Source: DSSB01 sp046346845 (GTDB taxonomy: Bacteria; UBA10199; DSSB01). From it: a DNA stretch of 64,000 nucleotides. A program made the translations under genes and the position numbers. The stretch's first letter is position 1; each line of letters opens with the position of its first letter. The stretch is taken from assembly GCA_046346845.1 (NCBI GenBank), contig JAXMHH010000004.1, positions 62,001-126,000 of the forward strand. The letters are read 5' to 3'. Shown here one piece after another: positions 43,933 to 53,850 of the stretch. The notes under the pieces are model-generated. The model did no database searches. It was not told where the DNA came from and saw nothing but the letters and a program-made list of their open reading frames with translations.

Positions 43933-46290
43933 ATGAAGACTTTCATTCGCTTATCAATCCTAGTCCTGGCCTTGACGCAGGCGGTCTACAGCTACGCTGC
44001 GCCGGCCATCACCTTCGACGGACCGAAGATCACCGACGGCAAGATCGACCGCCCCGGCCAATTCGCGGTCTATCAATTCATCGGGACCGACAAGGTCGAC
44101 GCGGCGGTACCCGCCGTGCGCCTCTTGTGGGGCCTCGACAACAAGAACAACTGGGCCAGCACCACTCCGAATACCTATTTCGATCCGCATCCCGTCACCG
44201 ACGGCAACTTGAACCACCATGCGGTCGCCGGGCAATTTAACGGCGACGGGGGCGGCGTTAAGGATATCGTCACCGCAGATACCCATTATCTTCATTTCTT
44301 CTACGACTATACCGGTGCCGGGACCAGCGGCGAGTCCGGCGACGTCGTCGCCCAGATCGACGACAAGACCCGTTTGGTGATTTGGGCCATCGGCGTGGCC
44401 GACTTCAATGGCGACGGCAAGGACGACGTGGCCGTGATCGGCTACGATCCCAAGCAATGGTTTGGCTATCTCGCGGTCTATACCGGCACCAATGCCGGCG
44501 GCGCGACCCCCATCAACCCGACGCCTTATTATGTGCAGATGATCAAGAACGGCATTCCGTATTCCCTGGCCATCGGAAACTTCGGCGGGGACGGCAAGCC
44601 CGATATCGTGGTGGCCACGATGACGGCCAACGAGATCCTGCCGGATGGTGCCTTCGGCAACACCTTTATCAATACCGGTTCGGGGTTCAACTTTCAGGAT
44701 CATACTTTCAAATTCGCGCAGAAAGAGTGCAAGCGGCCCACCGGTCTGATCGCCTACAATCCGGATGGCGCCGGGCAGGATGACTTGGTCCTGACCTGTT
44801 ACGACCGGGCCGAGGTGGTTTGCGTCGATTTCGCGGCCGCGAAGGAGTGCAAGGCCATCCCCTACAGCGGTCCGGTGGTGAGCCTCCAGAACGGCGGCAA
44901 CGGTTCCTCTTTTGCGGTGAAGCAGACGATCGGCATCGACGCCGATCCGGCGAAGACGCTGAAGTTCCCTTACAGCTCCACGGTGGGAGACTACAACGGA
45001 GACGGTCAGCTCGACTTGGCGGTGGCCTCGAACAACGGCCAGGCCGTGATCACCTTCGCCGGCACCGCGCCTTTCCAGGTGGACCTGGCCTCGCGCAACG
45101 ACATCAGCGCGCTGAGCTATCTGCCGAAGTACATCCAGACCCACGACATGAACGGCGATGGCATGCCCGACCTGATCTTGAGCACGACGGGGGTGAATTT
45201 TCCCGTCCAACCGAAGCCGAACGAAGACGTCGCCATCATCGGCAACTTCGATACGGTTCGGTTTCCCGTCAATGCCCCCGTGAAGAAGGCGGAGTATTTC
45301 CGGGCGGACGCCAACCTGTCTTATAAAGACAATATCACCGCGAACCGGTTCGCGGACGTCGCGGAGGCCCGCCTGGTTTCCTCGGATTCCGCCAATCACT
45401 ACCGCCTGAATTACATCGCCAACTACGGCGGGAAGTACATCGAGGGCCTGGTCTACGCGGAGAATCCCAATCGGGAGGTCTTCGTTCCCAACCGCCCGAT
45501 CCGCGAGGTCCCCGTCGATGAGGCCAAGCCGACGGACGGCGTCCTCGTCCTGATCAACCACCGGCCCGCGATTTCCGGGGACGATCCCCATTGCGGCGGC
45601 GGCGAGATCAGCTACCGTTGCACCGCCTCGGACGGCAATACCATCACGGAATGCGGCGCCACCACGACCGATTCCGCGGTGGTCATTACCCCCGCCGTGG
45701 CCGGCCCGGGCGGCAAGGAATGGACCGGCAAGGTCAAGCTGCCCAACGATACGGGCGTCCATAAATGGACGGTCACCGGAAAGGACAACCTAGGCACGGT
45801 CAGCACCGGCGAATTCACCGCCGATTTCAGCAACTGCCCGGGTGGTTCCACGGCTTGTCCGGCGACCCCCATTGAAAAGACCCTTTCGCCCAATGACCCG
45901 GTCATGCTCTGCGCCTTCGAGAATGACCAAAAGCTGGCGGAGCTGAATGCCGGCAAGGTCGTCACCTGGACCCAGTTGGGGGATGCGAAGGGGATCGACC
46001 TGAGCAGCCTCACGGTCCAGGGCCAGTGCCTGGTCGGACCTCGCTTGCCCCTGTCCTTCGACCAGACCCGCGTCATCGAGCTGAAGTACAGCGTGACGCC
46101 GGATGGACCGACGGATTGCCCGGCGCGCTTCGTATACCCGAAGGCCTTCTTTGAGGGCTCGGGCAGCCTTCTCGGCTGCAGTCTCCAGGCGGGAGGGGAT
46201 TTTGGCCCCACGGCCGCCATGAGCTTGGCCTGGCTGCTGCCTACGGCCGCCGGCTGGTGGCTCGCCCGTAAAAAATTCGGGCGTCGCTAG
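43933..46290 (+). CDS. Secreted FG-GAP/VCBS repeat protein with MYXO-CTERM-like tail
   Basis: This 785-residue protein begins with a signal peptide (MKTFIRLSILVLALTQAV) and has at least four FG-GAP/VCBS-type repeats with Asp-rich calcium loops (VADFNGDGKDDVAVIG, IGNFGGDGKPDIVVAT, VGDYNGDGQLDLAVAS, HDMNGDGMPDLIL). A later Cys-containing part has Ig-like character. The end reads LLGCS, then a membrane segment (AAMSLAWLLPTAAGWWLA), then RKKFGRR, like the MYXO-CTERM surface-sorting signal. It is therefore probably exported and surface-attached. GGAGGAGAT precedes the ATG. Confidence 0.88.
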   Translation: MKTFIRLSILVLALTQAVYSYAAPAITFDGPKITDGKIDRPGQFAVYQFIGTDKVDAAVPAVRLLWGLDNKNNWASTTPNTYFDPHPVTDGNLNHHAVAGQFNGDGGGVKDIVTADTHYLHFFYDYTGAGTSGESGDVVAQIDDKTRLVIWAIGVADFNGDGKDDVAVIGYDPKQWFGYLAVYTGTNAGGATPINPTPYYVQMIKNGIPYSLAIGNFGGDGKPDIVVATMTANEILPDGAFGNTFINTGSGFNFQDHTFKFAQKECKRPTGLIAYNPDGAGQDDLVLTCYDRAEVVCVDFAAAKECKAIPYSGPVVSLQNGGNGSSFAVKQTIGIDADPAKTLKFPYSSTVGDYNGDGQLDLAVASNNGQAVITFAGTAPFQVDLASRNDISALSYLPKYIQTHDMNGDGMPDLILSTTGVNFPVQPKPNEDVAIIGNFDTVRFPVNAPVKKAEYFRADANLSYKDNITANRFADVAEARLVSSDSANHYRLNYIANYGGKYIEGLVYAENPNREVFVPNRPIREVPVDEAKPTDGVLVLINHRPAISGDDPHCGGGEISYRCTASDGNTITECGATTTDSAVVITPAVAGPGGKEWTGKVKLPNDTGVHKWTVTGKDNLGTVSTGEFTADFSNCPGGSTACPATPIEKTLSPNDPVMLCAFENDQKLAELNAGKVVTWTQLGDAKGIDLSSLTVQGQCLVGPRLPLSFDQTRVIELKYSVTPDGPTDCPARFVYPKAFFEGSGSLLGCSLQAGGDFGPTAAMSLAWLLPTAAGWWLARKKFGRR

Positions 46291-46314
46291 GCCGGATCGG
46301 TATTCTTCTATAGG

Positions 46315-46351
46315 AATCCCTCGCCGCGCACCGCGGCGGGGGATTTTTTTT
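46315..46351 (+). terminator. Rho-independent terminator after the FG-GAP gene
   Basis: The CGCCGCG/CGCGGCG stem with a three-base loop (46322-46328 with 46332-46338) is extended by CCC pairs and followed by a run of eight T (46344-46351). Confidence 0.85.
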
Positions 46352-46486
46352 GGCGAAAAATTGGAAAGTGCCCCGCGGGTGAGTCTCGGCAGGGGAGGGT
46401 TTCTTTGCCGCTTTTTCCTTTTGCCGACGGGAAAATTCAGCACAAAATTTCGGTCTTGTTCTTGATTACTTTAAAGATTTTTTTGT

Positions 46487-46515
46487 TTGACAGGTCGAAG
46501 GGTCGCGTTTACACT
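46487..46515 (+). promoter_or_regulatory. Sigma-70-type promoter for ompA
   Basis: TTGACA (46487-46492) is a perfect -35 box, followed after exactly 17 bases by TACACT (46510-46515), a fair -10 box. It lies about 140 bases before the ompA ATG, so the transcript would have a long leader. The ompA product is usually abundant, which fits a strong promoter. Confidence 0.7.
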
Positions 46516-46656
46516 CCCGAAATCTTTTGGTTAGAAGTGTCGTTTCTGTTTCCGCTTTACCTGGGAAACGCCAATAGCAGTACCAATGTTTTGAAATAAA
46601 AATCGCTTTCGATTTTTGTATAGTGTCGAACTTCATCCTGGAAAGGGGATAGATGT

Positions 46657-47970
46657 ATGAGAAAAAGTCTAAAAACACTCTGTGCCGCCTTAGGCATGGC
46701 CGCCGTGGTTACGGCGACTGCGCCTTCGGCCCACGCCTTGGTCTCGAGCTTTGATGTCCTGAACTTCAAGCCCGCGATCTCCAACCGAACCGACTATTTC
46801 ACCATTTATAGCAGCCAAACCATTGCGAAGCATGGTTGGAATACCGGTTTCTATGTCGATTTCGCCCATAACCCTCTGGAAATCGCGTTTCCGACCCTCG
46901 GAACCCGCTTCCAGGGAGTTGTCGACAACACCATCGTCGGCAACTTCTACGCGACCTACGGTCTGCTCGACTGGTTCTCGGTCGGCATGAATATCCCGGT
47001 GGCCTTCTGGGTTGACTATGTCAACTCGCTGCCTCCTCCCTTCGGCACCGGAACCGGCGCTAGCGACAGCATGACCGAGCTGGGCGACATCCGCATGGAG
47101 CTCAAGTTCCGCATCCTGAACAACGAAGACAAGCTGATCGGCTTGGCCTTGGTCCCCTTCTTCACCATTCCTTCCGGTGACTCGACCCACTTCATGGGCA
47201 ACGGCACCGTGACGGGCGGCCTGAAGATCGCTTTGGACTTCAATATCCATGAGCGCGTGAAGTTGGCCTTGAACGTCGGCTACCTCGGCCGTGACGATGT
47301 CACGATCGGCGGCGTCCGCATCGATGACCAACTCCTCCTGGGCTTGGGCCTCTCGATCAAGATCATCGATCGTTTGTCCTTCCTGGTTGAAGCTCACACC
47401 GAGCCCGTCATCCGCGACCTGTTCCAAAACGAAGTCCAGACCCCGGCTGAAGTCCTGGGCGGCTTCCGGATCAAGGTTGCCGAGCACTGGGATGTCAACG
47501 TCGGCGGTGGCGCCGGCCTGACCCTGGGTGTCGGTTCGCCGGACTTCCGGGCTTTCTTGGGCCTGAACTACAACTGGGCTCCGGAGCCTTGCCCTGCCTG
47601 CGAACGCGCGCCTCAAGTCGAAGCTCGCCAGATCACCATCGATCAGGTCATCCACTTCGAGTTCGACAAGGCTAACATCCGTCCGCAATCGTACCCGATT
47701 CTCGACGACGTCGTGTCGATCATCAAGAGCAACCCGAGCATCAAGATGGTCAAGATCGAGGGTTACACCGACTCGATCGGTTCCGACGCCTACAACATGA
47801 AGCTCTCGCAACGCCGCGCCAATTCCGTGAAGGCCTACCTGGTCAACAAGGGAATTCCCGCCTCCATGCTGGATGCGGTTGGCTTCGGCGAAAGCAAGCC
47901 GGTGGCTTCGAACGACACGGCCGAAGGTCGTGCTAAGAACCGCCGCACCGAATTCCACGTCGAGCAATAA
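46657..47970 (+). CDS. OmpA-family outer-membrane protein
   Basis: This outer-membrane protein has 437 residues, beginning with a signal peptide cut after AHA (residue 27). A beta-barrel-like N-terminal part of about 280 residues follows, then a short CPAC linker and a C-terminal OmpA/peptidoglycan-binding domain with HFEFDKANIRPQS, EGYTDSIGSDAYN, LSQRRANSVKAYL and GRAKNRRTEF. It anchors the outer membrane to peptidoglycan. Codon choice includes more T-ending codons than its neighbours, as in highly expressed genes. It is bounded by its own promoter and terminator, so it is monocistronic. Confidence 0.93.
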   Translation: MRKSLKTLCAALGMAAVVTATAPSAHALVSSFDVLNFKPAISNRTDYFTIYSSQTIAKHGWNTGFYVDFAHNPLEIAFPTLGTRFQGVVDNTIVGNFYATYGLLDWFSVGMNIPVAFWVDYVNSLPPPFGTGTGASDSMTELGDIRMELKFRILNNEDKLIGLALVPFFTIPSGDSTHFMGNGTVTGGLKIALDFNIHERVKLALNVGYLGRDDVTIGGVRIDDQLLLGLGLSIKIIDRLSFLVEAHTEPVIRDLFQNEVQTPAEVLGGFRIKVAEHWDVNVGGGAGLTLGVGSPDFRAFLGLNYNWAPEPCPACERAPQVEARQITIDQVIHFEFDKANIRPQSYPILDDVVSIIKSNPSIKMVKIEGYTDSIGSDAYNMKLSQRRANSVKAYLVNKGIPASMLDAVGFGESKPVASNDTAEGRAKNRRTEFHVEQ

Positions 47971-48008
47971 TGTCGAGACGAAATTCGGGTTGAGGTTAAA
48001 TCCAAAAG

Positions 48009-48040
48009 GCCCCCCGCTAAATGCGGGGGGCTTTTTTTTT
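48009..48040 (+). terminator. Rho-independent terminator after ompA
   Basis: The stem GCCCCCCGC/GCGGGGGGC with a five-base TAAAT-type loop is followed by nine T. It lies 38 bases after the ompA stop and 18 bases before the recG start. Confidence 0.92.
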
Positions 48041-48058
48041 ACCGACGCAAAATAGACA

Positions 48059-50185
48059 ATGGATGCGCTCAAAGAAAACTTGGATTGGTTTCAGTCGCCG
48101 GTTCAATACGTGAAGGGGGTGGGGCCGTATCTGGGGAAGCTCTTCGAAAGGCTAGGGGTGCGTACCTTCGAGGATCTGCTCTATCACCTCCCGTTTCGCT
48201 ACCTGGATCGCAGGAGCATCGCCTCCATCGCCAAGACCCAGCCAGGAAAGCAGCGAGTGGTCTATGGGGAGGTGGATGCCGTCGGCGAGGTGACCCTGGG
48301 CCGGCGCGGGCGCAAGGTCTTCGAGGTGATCGTGACCGACGGCCAGGGCTACCTGACCCTCAAGTGGTTTCATTATCCCCGGAAATTCTTCCTGGAGCGC
48401 TTCAAGAAGGGCGAGAAATTCCTGTTTTTCGGGGAAGTCTCCTATTTCCGCAATGAGAAGCAGATGGTGCACCCCGAGGTCACTCCGGTGAAGGAGTTCT
48501 TCGAGGAGGAGGATTTTCTAAAGCACCTCGGACTGGTGCCCGTCTATTCCACGACCGAGGGATTGCACCAGCGTCAGATCCGCAAGGCCATGGATTTCCT
48601 GCTGGAGGGATTGGAATCGAGGCTCGTCGAGAGCCTGCCGGAAAAACTTATCCAGTCCCTCCAATTTCCGTCCTTGGCCGAATCCTTCCAACGCATCCAC
48701 CGGCCGCGGGACGAAGATTCGCCGGAGCTGTGGACCGCGCAACGTTCCTCCTTCCACCGGCGCCTGGTCTTCGAGGAGTTTTTTTACCTGCAATTGGGCT
48801 TGGCCTTCCGCCGGCAGCAGGCGCAAGTGGTCGCCGGCATCGCCCACCAAGCCCGGTTCGGTTTGCGGGAGCGATTGTTGCAAAGGCTCCCTTTCCAGCT
48901 CACGGCGGGGCAGGAGCGGGCGATCCAAGAAATTACCCGCGACATGTGCGCCGCCCGCCCCATGAATCGGCTTCTGCAAGGCGACGTGGGCAGCGGCAAG
49001 ACCCTCGTCAGCCTCATGGCAGCCCTCCTGGCGATTGAAAACGGTCGCCAGGTCGCGGTCATGGCACCCACGGAGATCCTGGCCGGCCAGCATTTCCAAA
49101 ATTTTACTCGCTTGCTCCAGGACATGGGGATCCCCGTGCTGCTCCTCACGGCCTCGACGAAGGGTGTCGAGCGCAAAAAGGTGCTGGAGAAACTGCGGAG
49201 CGGGACGCCCGCCCTCGTGGTCGGGACCCACGCCCTGCTGGAAGAAGAGGTCGAGCTGCCCAATCTGAGCCTGGTGGTGATCGACGAGCAGCACCGCTTC
49301 GGGGTCCGGCAGCGGATGGTCCTGATGAAAAAGTCCGAGCAGCCCGACGTCTTGGTCATGACCGCCACCCCGATCCCGCGGTCCTTGGCCATGACCCTCT
49401 ACGGCGATCTCGACCTTTCCTTGATGACCGAGATGCCTCCAGGGCGCATCCCCATCCTGACTCGCATCATGTACGAGAAGGATCGACCCAAGCTCTACCA
49501 ATTCGTCCGCGAAAAAATCTCCGGCGGCCAACAGGCCTATTTCGTCTTTCCCCTGATCGAGGAGAGTGAAAAGTTAGACTTGAAGAATGCAACGAAAGGC
49601 TTTGAAAATATTAAGGAAATATTCAAAGAATTTAAGGTGGAGATGTTGCACGGCCGGATGAAGAACGCGGAGAAGGACGAGATCATGGGCCGCTTCTCCC
49701 GTGGCGAAACCCAGATCCTGGTCTCCACGACCGTCATCGAGGTCGGCATCGACGTCCCCAACGCCACCCTCATGGTCATCGAGCATGCCGAACGCTTCGG
49801 CCTCTCCCAACTGCATCAGCTGCGGGGCAGGGTGGGGCGGGGCGGCGCCAAGTCTTATTGCATCCTGGCGACCGATTTCAAGCAGTCCGATCTGGCGAAG
49901 GAGCGTCTGAAGGTCATGGAGTCCAGCTCCGACGGCTTCAAGATCGCCGAGGAAGACCTCAAGATCCGCGGGCCCGGCGACTTTTTGGGGACCCGCCAAT
50001 CGGGCCTGCCGGACTTTCGGGTCGGGAATCTGATCACCGACCTCGATCTCCTCGAGGCGGCTCGGCGGGAGGCCCAGGCGCTCTTGGAGTCCGACCCCCA
50101 GCTTGCCGCGGAAGCCCACCGCGTGATCCGGCCCCTCCTGGAGCACCGCTGGCAGGGGCGCCTGAGCCTTGCCCAAGTAGGTTGA
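48059..50185 (+). CDS. recG: ATP-dependent DNA helicase RecG
   Basis: RecG remodels stalled replication forks and branched DNA. The 708-residue protein has the wedge region (QYVKGVGPYLGKLFERLG), Walker A GDVGSGKT (about residue 308), the DEQH box (about 407), and QLHQLRGRVGRGG motif VI with the TRG-type C terminus (DFLGTRQSGLPDF). The length is normal. The gene begins right after the ompA terminator, so its promoter must lie in or near that region or inside ompA. Confidence 0.96.
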   Translation: MDALKENLDWFQSPVQYVKGVGPYLGKLFERLGVRTFEDLLYHLPFRYLDRRSIASIAKTQPGKQRVVYGEVDAVGEVTLGRRGRKVFEVIVTDGQGYLTLKWFHYPRKFFLERFKKGEKFLFFGEVSYFRNEKQMVHPEVTPVKEFFEEEDFLKHLGLVPVYSTTEGLHQRQIRKAMDFLLEGLESRLVESLPEKLIQSLQFPSLAESFQRIHRPRDEDSPELWTAQRSSFHRRLVFEEFFYLQLGLAFRRQQAQVVAGIAHQARFGLRERLLQRLPFQLTAGQERAIQEITRDMCAARPMNRLLQGDVGSGKTLVSLMAALLAIENGRQVAVMAPTEILAGQHFQNFTRLLQDMGIPVLLLTASTKGVERKKVLEKLRSGTPALVVGTHALLEEEVELPNLSLVVIDEQHRFGVRQRMVLMKKSEQPDVLVMTATPIPRSLAMTLYGDLDLSLMTEMPPGRIPILTRIMYEKDRPKLYQFVREKISGGQQAYFVFPLIEESEKLDLKNATKGFENIKEIFKEFKVEMLHGRMKNAEKDEIMGRFSRGETQILVSTTVIEVGIDVPNATLMVIEHAERFGLSQLHQLRGRVGRGGAKSYCILATDFKQSDLAKERLKVMESSSDGFKIAEEDLKIRGPGDFLGTRQSGLPDFRVGNLITDLDLLEAARREAQALLESDPQLAAEAHRVIRPLLEHRWQGRLSLAQVG

Positions 50186-50236
50186 TTTCGTAAGGTATTT
50201 GACAAGTTCGCGCGCAACAGGCAGAGGTAAAATGCG

Positions 50237-51409
50237 ATGGAATTCGACCGCATCAAACGCCTCCCGCCCTATACCCTCGGCGTCGTCACCCAGCTGATGA
50301 CCGAGGCCCGCAAGCGCGGCGAGGACATCATCAATCTGGGCATGGGAAACCCCGATCTCCCGACGCCGCCCCATATCGTCAACAAGCTGGTCGAGGCGGC
50401 GAAGAAGCCAAAAAACCACCGCTATTCGGTCTCCCGCGGCATTCCCAAGCTGCGCATGGCGATCTGCGACTGGTACAAGCGCAATTACGGCGTCGAGCTC
50501 GACTTCGATCGCGAGGCCATCGCCACGATCGGGGCAAAGGAAGGGCTTTCGCACCTCATGCTCGCCACCACCGCCCCCGGCGACGTGGTGATCGTGCAGA
50601 ATCCCTCTTATCCCATTCATATCTACTCGACGGTGATCGCCGGCGCCGACGCGCGCAGCGTGCGCACCGACGACGAGACGGATTTTTTCGACAACCTCGA
50701 GCGCGCCACCCGCAGCATCTGGCCCAAGCCCAAGCTGCTGATCCTGAGCTTTCCCTCCAATCCCACCGGACAGACGGTGGACTTGCCCTTCTTCGAGCGC
50801 GTGATCGCCTTCGCCAAGGCGAACGGAATGATGGTGGTGCACGACTTCGCCTACGCCGACCTCTACTTCGAGGGCCCGCCGCCGCCCAGCATCCTGCAGG
50901 TGCCGGGCGCGAAGGACGTGGCGGTGGAGTTTTACACCCTCTCCAAGAGCTACAGCATGCCGGGTTGGCGCGTCGGCTTTTGCGTCGGCAACCGCGAGAT
51001 CATCGCCGCCTTAAGCAAGCTCAAGAGCTACATGGACTACGGGATGTTCCAGCCCATCCAAATCGCGGCGACGGTGGCGCTCAATGGCCCCGAGAAGTGC
51101 GTGAAAGAGATCGTGCAGACCTACCGTGAGCGCCGGGACGCCTTGTGCGACGGCCTCAACCGCGTCGGCTGGGCCGTGCCCAAGCCGCGCGCGACGATGT
51201 TCGTGTGGGCGAAGATCCCCGAGGCCTTCGCCGCGATGGGCAGCCTCGAATTCAGCAAATACCTTTTGCAAGAAGCCAAGGTGACGGTCTCGCCGGGCAT
51301 CGGCTTCGGCGAATACGGGGAGGGCTTCGTGCGCTTTTCCCTGGTCGAAAACGTCAACCGCATCAAGCAGGCGGTGCAGGGCATCAAGAAGGCATTGAGC
51401 AAAAAATGA
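50237..51409 (+). CDS. Class I/II PLP aminotransferase (AlaC-like)
   Basis: This 390-residue aminotransferase has INLGMGNPDLPTPP, FPSNPTGQTVD, VHDFAYADLYF and the PLP lysine in YTLSKSYSMPGWRVGF. The pattern is that of AlaC/YfdZ glutamate-pyruvate aminotransferases, but aspartate or another 2-oxo acid is possible. Its stop overlaps the hom start (ATGA). The location beside hom and thrC suggests a role in aspartate-family or alanine metabolism. Confidence 0.9.
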   Translation: MEFDRIKRLPPYTLGVVTQLMTEARKRGEDIINLGMGNPDLPTPPHIVNKLVEAAKKPKNHRYSVSRGIPKLRMAICDWYKRNYGVELDFDREAIATIGAKEGLSHLMLATTAPGDVVIVQNPSYPIHIYSTVIAGADARSVRTDDETDFFDNLERATRSIWPKPKLLILSFPSNPTGQTVDLPFFERVIAFAKANGMMVVHDFAYADLYFEGPPPPSILQVPGAKDVAVEFYTLSKSYSMPGWRVGFCVGNREIIAALSKLKSYMDYGMFQPIQIAATVALNGPEKCVKEIVQTYRERRDALCDGLNRVGWAVPKPRATMFVWAKIPEAFAAMGSLEFSKYLLQEAKVTVSPGIGFGEYGEGFVRFSLVENVNRIKQAVQGIKKALSKK

Positions 51410-52722
51410 AGCGAGCAGCGATCCAAATCGGCATGATCGGCCTGGGCACCGTCGGCGGCGGCGTCTACGAGATCCTCGAGCGCCACCGCGCCTTGCTCGC
51501 GCGGAGGATCGGCGCGCCCGTCCAGCTCAAGAAGGTCGCGGTGCGCGACCTGAAAAAACGAAGGCTCGTCAAGGTCCCGGCCACGCTGCTCACCGATGAT
51601 CCCAAAGAAATCCTGAATGACCCCGAGATTCGCATCGTCGTCGAGGTCATGGGGGGAACGGGGGAGGCGAAGGCCCTGGCCTTGGGGGCGCTCCGCGCCG
51701 GCAAGCATTTGGTGACGGCCAACAAGGCCTTGTTGGCCCTCCATGGCAAGGAGGTCTTCTCCGCGGCCAAGGCGGCCGGCGTCGATATCTGCTTTGAGGC
51801 GGCGGTGGCCGGCGGCATCCCCATTCTGCGAGCCCTGCGGGAGGGATTCGTCGCCAACGAGATCCGTTCCCTGTACGGCATCGTCAACGGAACTTGCAAT
51901 TTCATCCTGAGCGAGATGTCGCAGCGGGGCGCCGATTTCCAAGAGACCCTGAAACGCGCCCAGGATTTGGGCTATGCCGAGGCCGATCCCAGCTTCGACA
52001 TCGATGGGTGGGACGCGGCGCACAAGTTGGCGATCCTGATCTCGATCGCCTATGGAGTCTACGTCCCGCTCGACAAGCTCTTCGTCGAGGGGGTGCGACG
52101 CCTCTCGCCTTACGACCTCGAATGCGCGAAGCGCTTCGGCTTCGAGATCAAGTTGCTGGCGATCGCCAAATCCCAGGGGGGTAAGATCCAGGCCCGGGTG
52201 CATCCCACCATGATCCCGGCCGGATCGATGCTTGCCGCGGTCCGGGGGGTGCACAACGCCATTTCGATCGAGGGGGATTTCGTGGGGGAGGGCATGCTCT
52301 ACGGCGCCGGCGCGGGCAGCGGTCCGACCGCCTCTTCCGTGGTCGGCGACATCGTCGAGGTGGCGCGCAATATCCTCGGCGGGATAGCCTACACGGTTCC
52401 GCCGCTCGGGCTTGTTTCCGATGCGGTTCGCGACGCGGCTATCGAGCCGATCGGCGCCCTGCGGAGCCCGTACTACCTGCGTTTCCAGGCGATCGACCGG
52501 CCGGGGGTCCTGGCGAAGATCACCTCCATCCTGGGCCGACATCGCATCAGCATTTCCTCGGTCTATCAAAACGTGCGGGAAGAGGGGCGGGCAGTCCCCA
52601 TCGTCGTCCTCACCCACGAGGCCTTGGAAAAAGACGTCCGCGCCGCGATCGCGAAGATCGACCGCCTCGAGGTCATGAAAGAAAAAACCCTATTGATTCG
52701 GGTCGAGGAGAATTGCCGCTAG
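51406..52722 (+). CDS. hom: Homoserine dehydrogenase
   Basis: This enzyme reduces aspartate semialdehyde to homoserine. The 438-residue protein has the NAD(P) motif GMIGLGTVGGGVYE, TANKALLALHG, the catalytic region IVNGTCNFIL and ADPSFDIDGWDAAHKL, and a C-terminal ACT domain (RFQAIDRPGVLAKITSIL) for feedback control by threonine. The ATG at 51406 overlaps the aminotransferase stop. thrC follows after about 75 bases. Confidence 0.96.
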   Translation: MKRAAIQIGMIGLGTVGGGVYEILERHRALLARRIGAPVQLKKVAVRDLKKRRLVKVPATLLTDDPKEILNDPEIRIVVEVMGGTGEAKALALGALRAGKHLVTANKALLALHGKEVFSAAKAAGVDICFEAAVAGGIPILRALREGFVANEIRSLYGIVNGTCNFILSEMSQRGADFQETLKRAQDLGYAEADPSFDIDGWDAAHKLAILISIAYGVYVPLDKLFVEGVRRLSPYDLECAKRFGFEIKLLAIAKSQGGKIQARVHPTMIPAGSMLAAVRGVHNAISIEGDFVGEGMLYGAGAGSGPTASSVVGDIVEVARNILGGIAYTVPPLGLVSDAVRDAAIEPIGALRSPYYLRFQAIDRPGVLAKITSILGRHRISISSVYQNVREEGRAVPIVVLTHEALEKDVRAAIAKIDRLEVMKEKTLLIRVEENCR

Positions 52723-52800
52723 GCGGTTAATCCTTGCCCGCGCAGCGATTTCGGGAGATGATCTCGACTCGGCCCTAGAGCCTTGCAAGATGCCATTATG

Positions 52801-53850
52801 ATGTATTCCGGGTTAATTCGAAAATACCGCCAATACCTTCCCGTCGCTGAATCCTCGGTCATCACGCTGAACGAGGGCAATACCCCGCTTCTGCCCTCCC
52901 TCCGTTTGGTCGAGAAGTTCAAGTTGCCGATCCGGCTCTACTACAAGCTCGAGGGTCTCAATCCCACCGGCAGCTTCAAAGACCGCGGCATGACCTACGC
53001 GGTCAGCAAGGCGCACGAGTCCGGCACGCGGGTGGTGGTCTGTGCCTCCACCGGCAATACCTCCGCCTCCGCCGCCGCTTACGCCACGCGGGGCGGGATG
53101 CAGGCCGCGGTGGTGATTCCGCAGGGCAAGATCGCCTTCGGCAAGTTGAGCCAGGCCATGATCCACGGCGCGAAGGTCTTCCAGGTGAAGGGCAATTTCG
53201 ACCAGGCCCTCGAGGTGGTGAAGCAGATCGCGGCCAATCCCAAGGTCACCCTGGTCAACAGCATCAATCCCTACCGCATCGAGGGGCAGAAGACTGGCGC
53301 TTACGAGATCGTCGAGGCCTTGGGCGAGGCCCCCGACCATCACTTCATCCCGGTCGGGAACGCGGGCAATATCTCCGCCTACTGGGCCGGCTACAAGCGC
53401 TACCACGAGGCGGGGCTGTGCAAGAAACTCCCCAAGATGGCGGGATTTCAGGCCGCCGGCGCGGCTCCGATTGTCTTAGGGCACCCCGTCGCCAACCCTG
53501 AAACGGTGGCCTCCGCGATCCGCATCGGCAATCCCGCGTCTTGGCAGATGGCGGTGCAGGCTGAGAAGGAGTCCCAGGGTTTCATCGCGGCGGTCACCGA
53601 CGCCGAGATCCTCGAGGCCTTCCGCCTGGTGGCCCAATTGGACGGCTATTTCTGCGAACCCGCCTCTGCGGCTTCCATCGCAGGCGTCTTGAAGGTGGGG
53701 GCTAAAGGCTTCTTCAAAAAGGACGAGGTGGTGGTCTGCACCCTGACCGGCCACGGTCTGAAAGACCCCGACAACGCCATCAAGGTCTCCGAGCCGCCCT
53801 TCGAGGTCGAACCTCGCGCCGAGGCCATCCTCGAAAAGCTCAACCTCTGA
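52801..53850 (+). CDS. thrC: Threonine synthase
   Basis: This PLP enzyme converts O-phosphohomoserine to threonine. The 349-residue protein has LNEGNTPLLPSL, the PLP-lysine motif NPTGSFKDRGM, ASTGNTSASAAAYA and the phosphate loop VGNAGNISAYWAG. It is the shorter (about 350-residue) family form. The start is uncertain among TTG 52783 and ATG 52798 or 52801; the family usually begins just before the YxGLIxKYR block, so I chose 52801. No homoserine kinase (thrB) is adjacent. Confidence 0.94.
   Translation: MYSGLIRKYRQYLPVAESSVITLNEGNTPLLPSLRLVEKFKLPIRLYYKLEGLNPTGSFKDRGMTYAVSKAHESGTRVVVCASTGNTSASAAAYATRGGMQAAVVIPQGKIAFGKLSQAMIHGAKVFQVKGNFDQALEVVKQIAANPKVTLVNSINPYRIEGQKTGAYEIVEALGEAPDHHFIPVGNAGNISAYWAGYKRYHEAGLCKKLPKMAGFQAAGAAPIVLGHPVANPETVASAIRIGNPASWQMAVQAEKESQGFIAAVTDAEILEAFRLVAQLDGYFCEPASAASIAGVLKVGAKGFFKKDEVVVCTLTGHGLKDPDNAIKVSEPPFEVEPRAEAILEKLNL

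Larger units (their letters stand above)
46291..46656. other. Intergenic region with terminator and promoter
   Basis: This 366-base gap separates the FG-GAP gene from ompA. It holds a strong terminator (46315-46351), an AT-rich middle, and a good sigma-70-type promoter (46487-46515). A small AAAAATCG/CGATTTTT hairpin (about 46598-46617) lies in the ompA leader. No coding region is seen. Confidence 0.75.
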
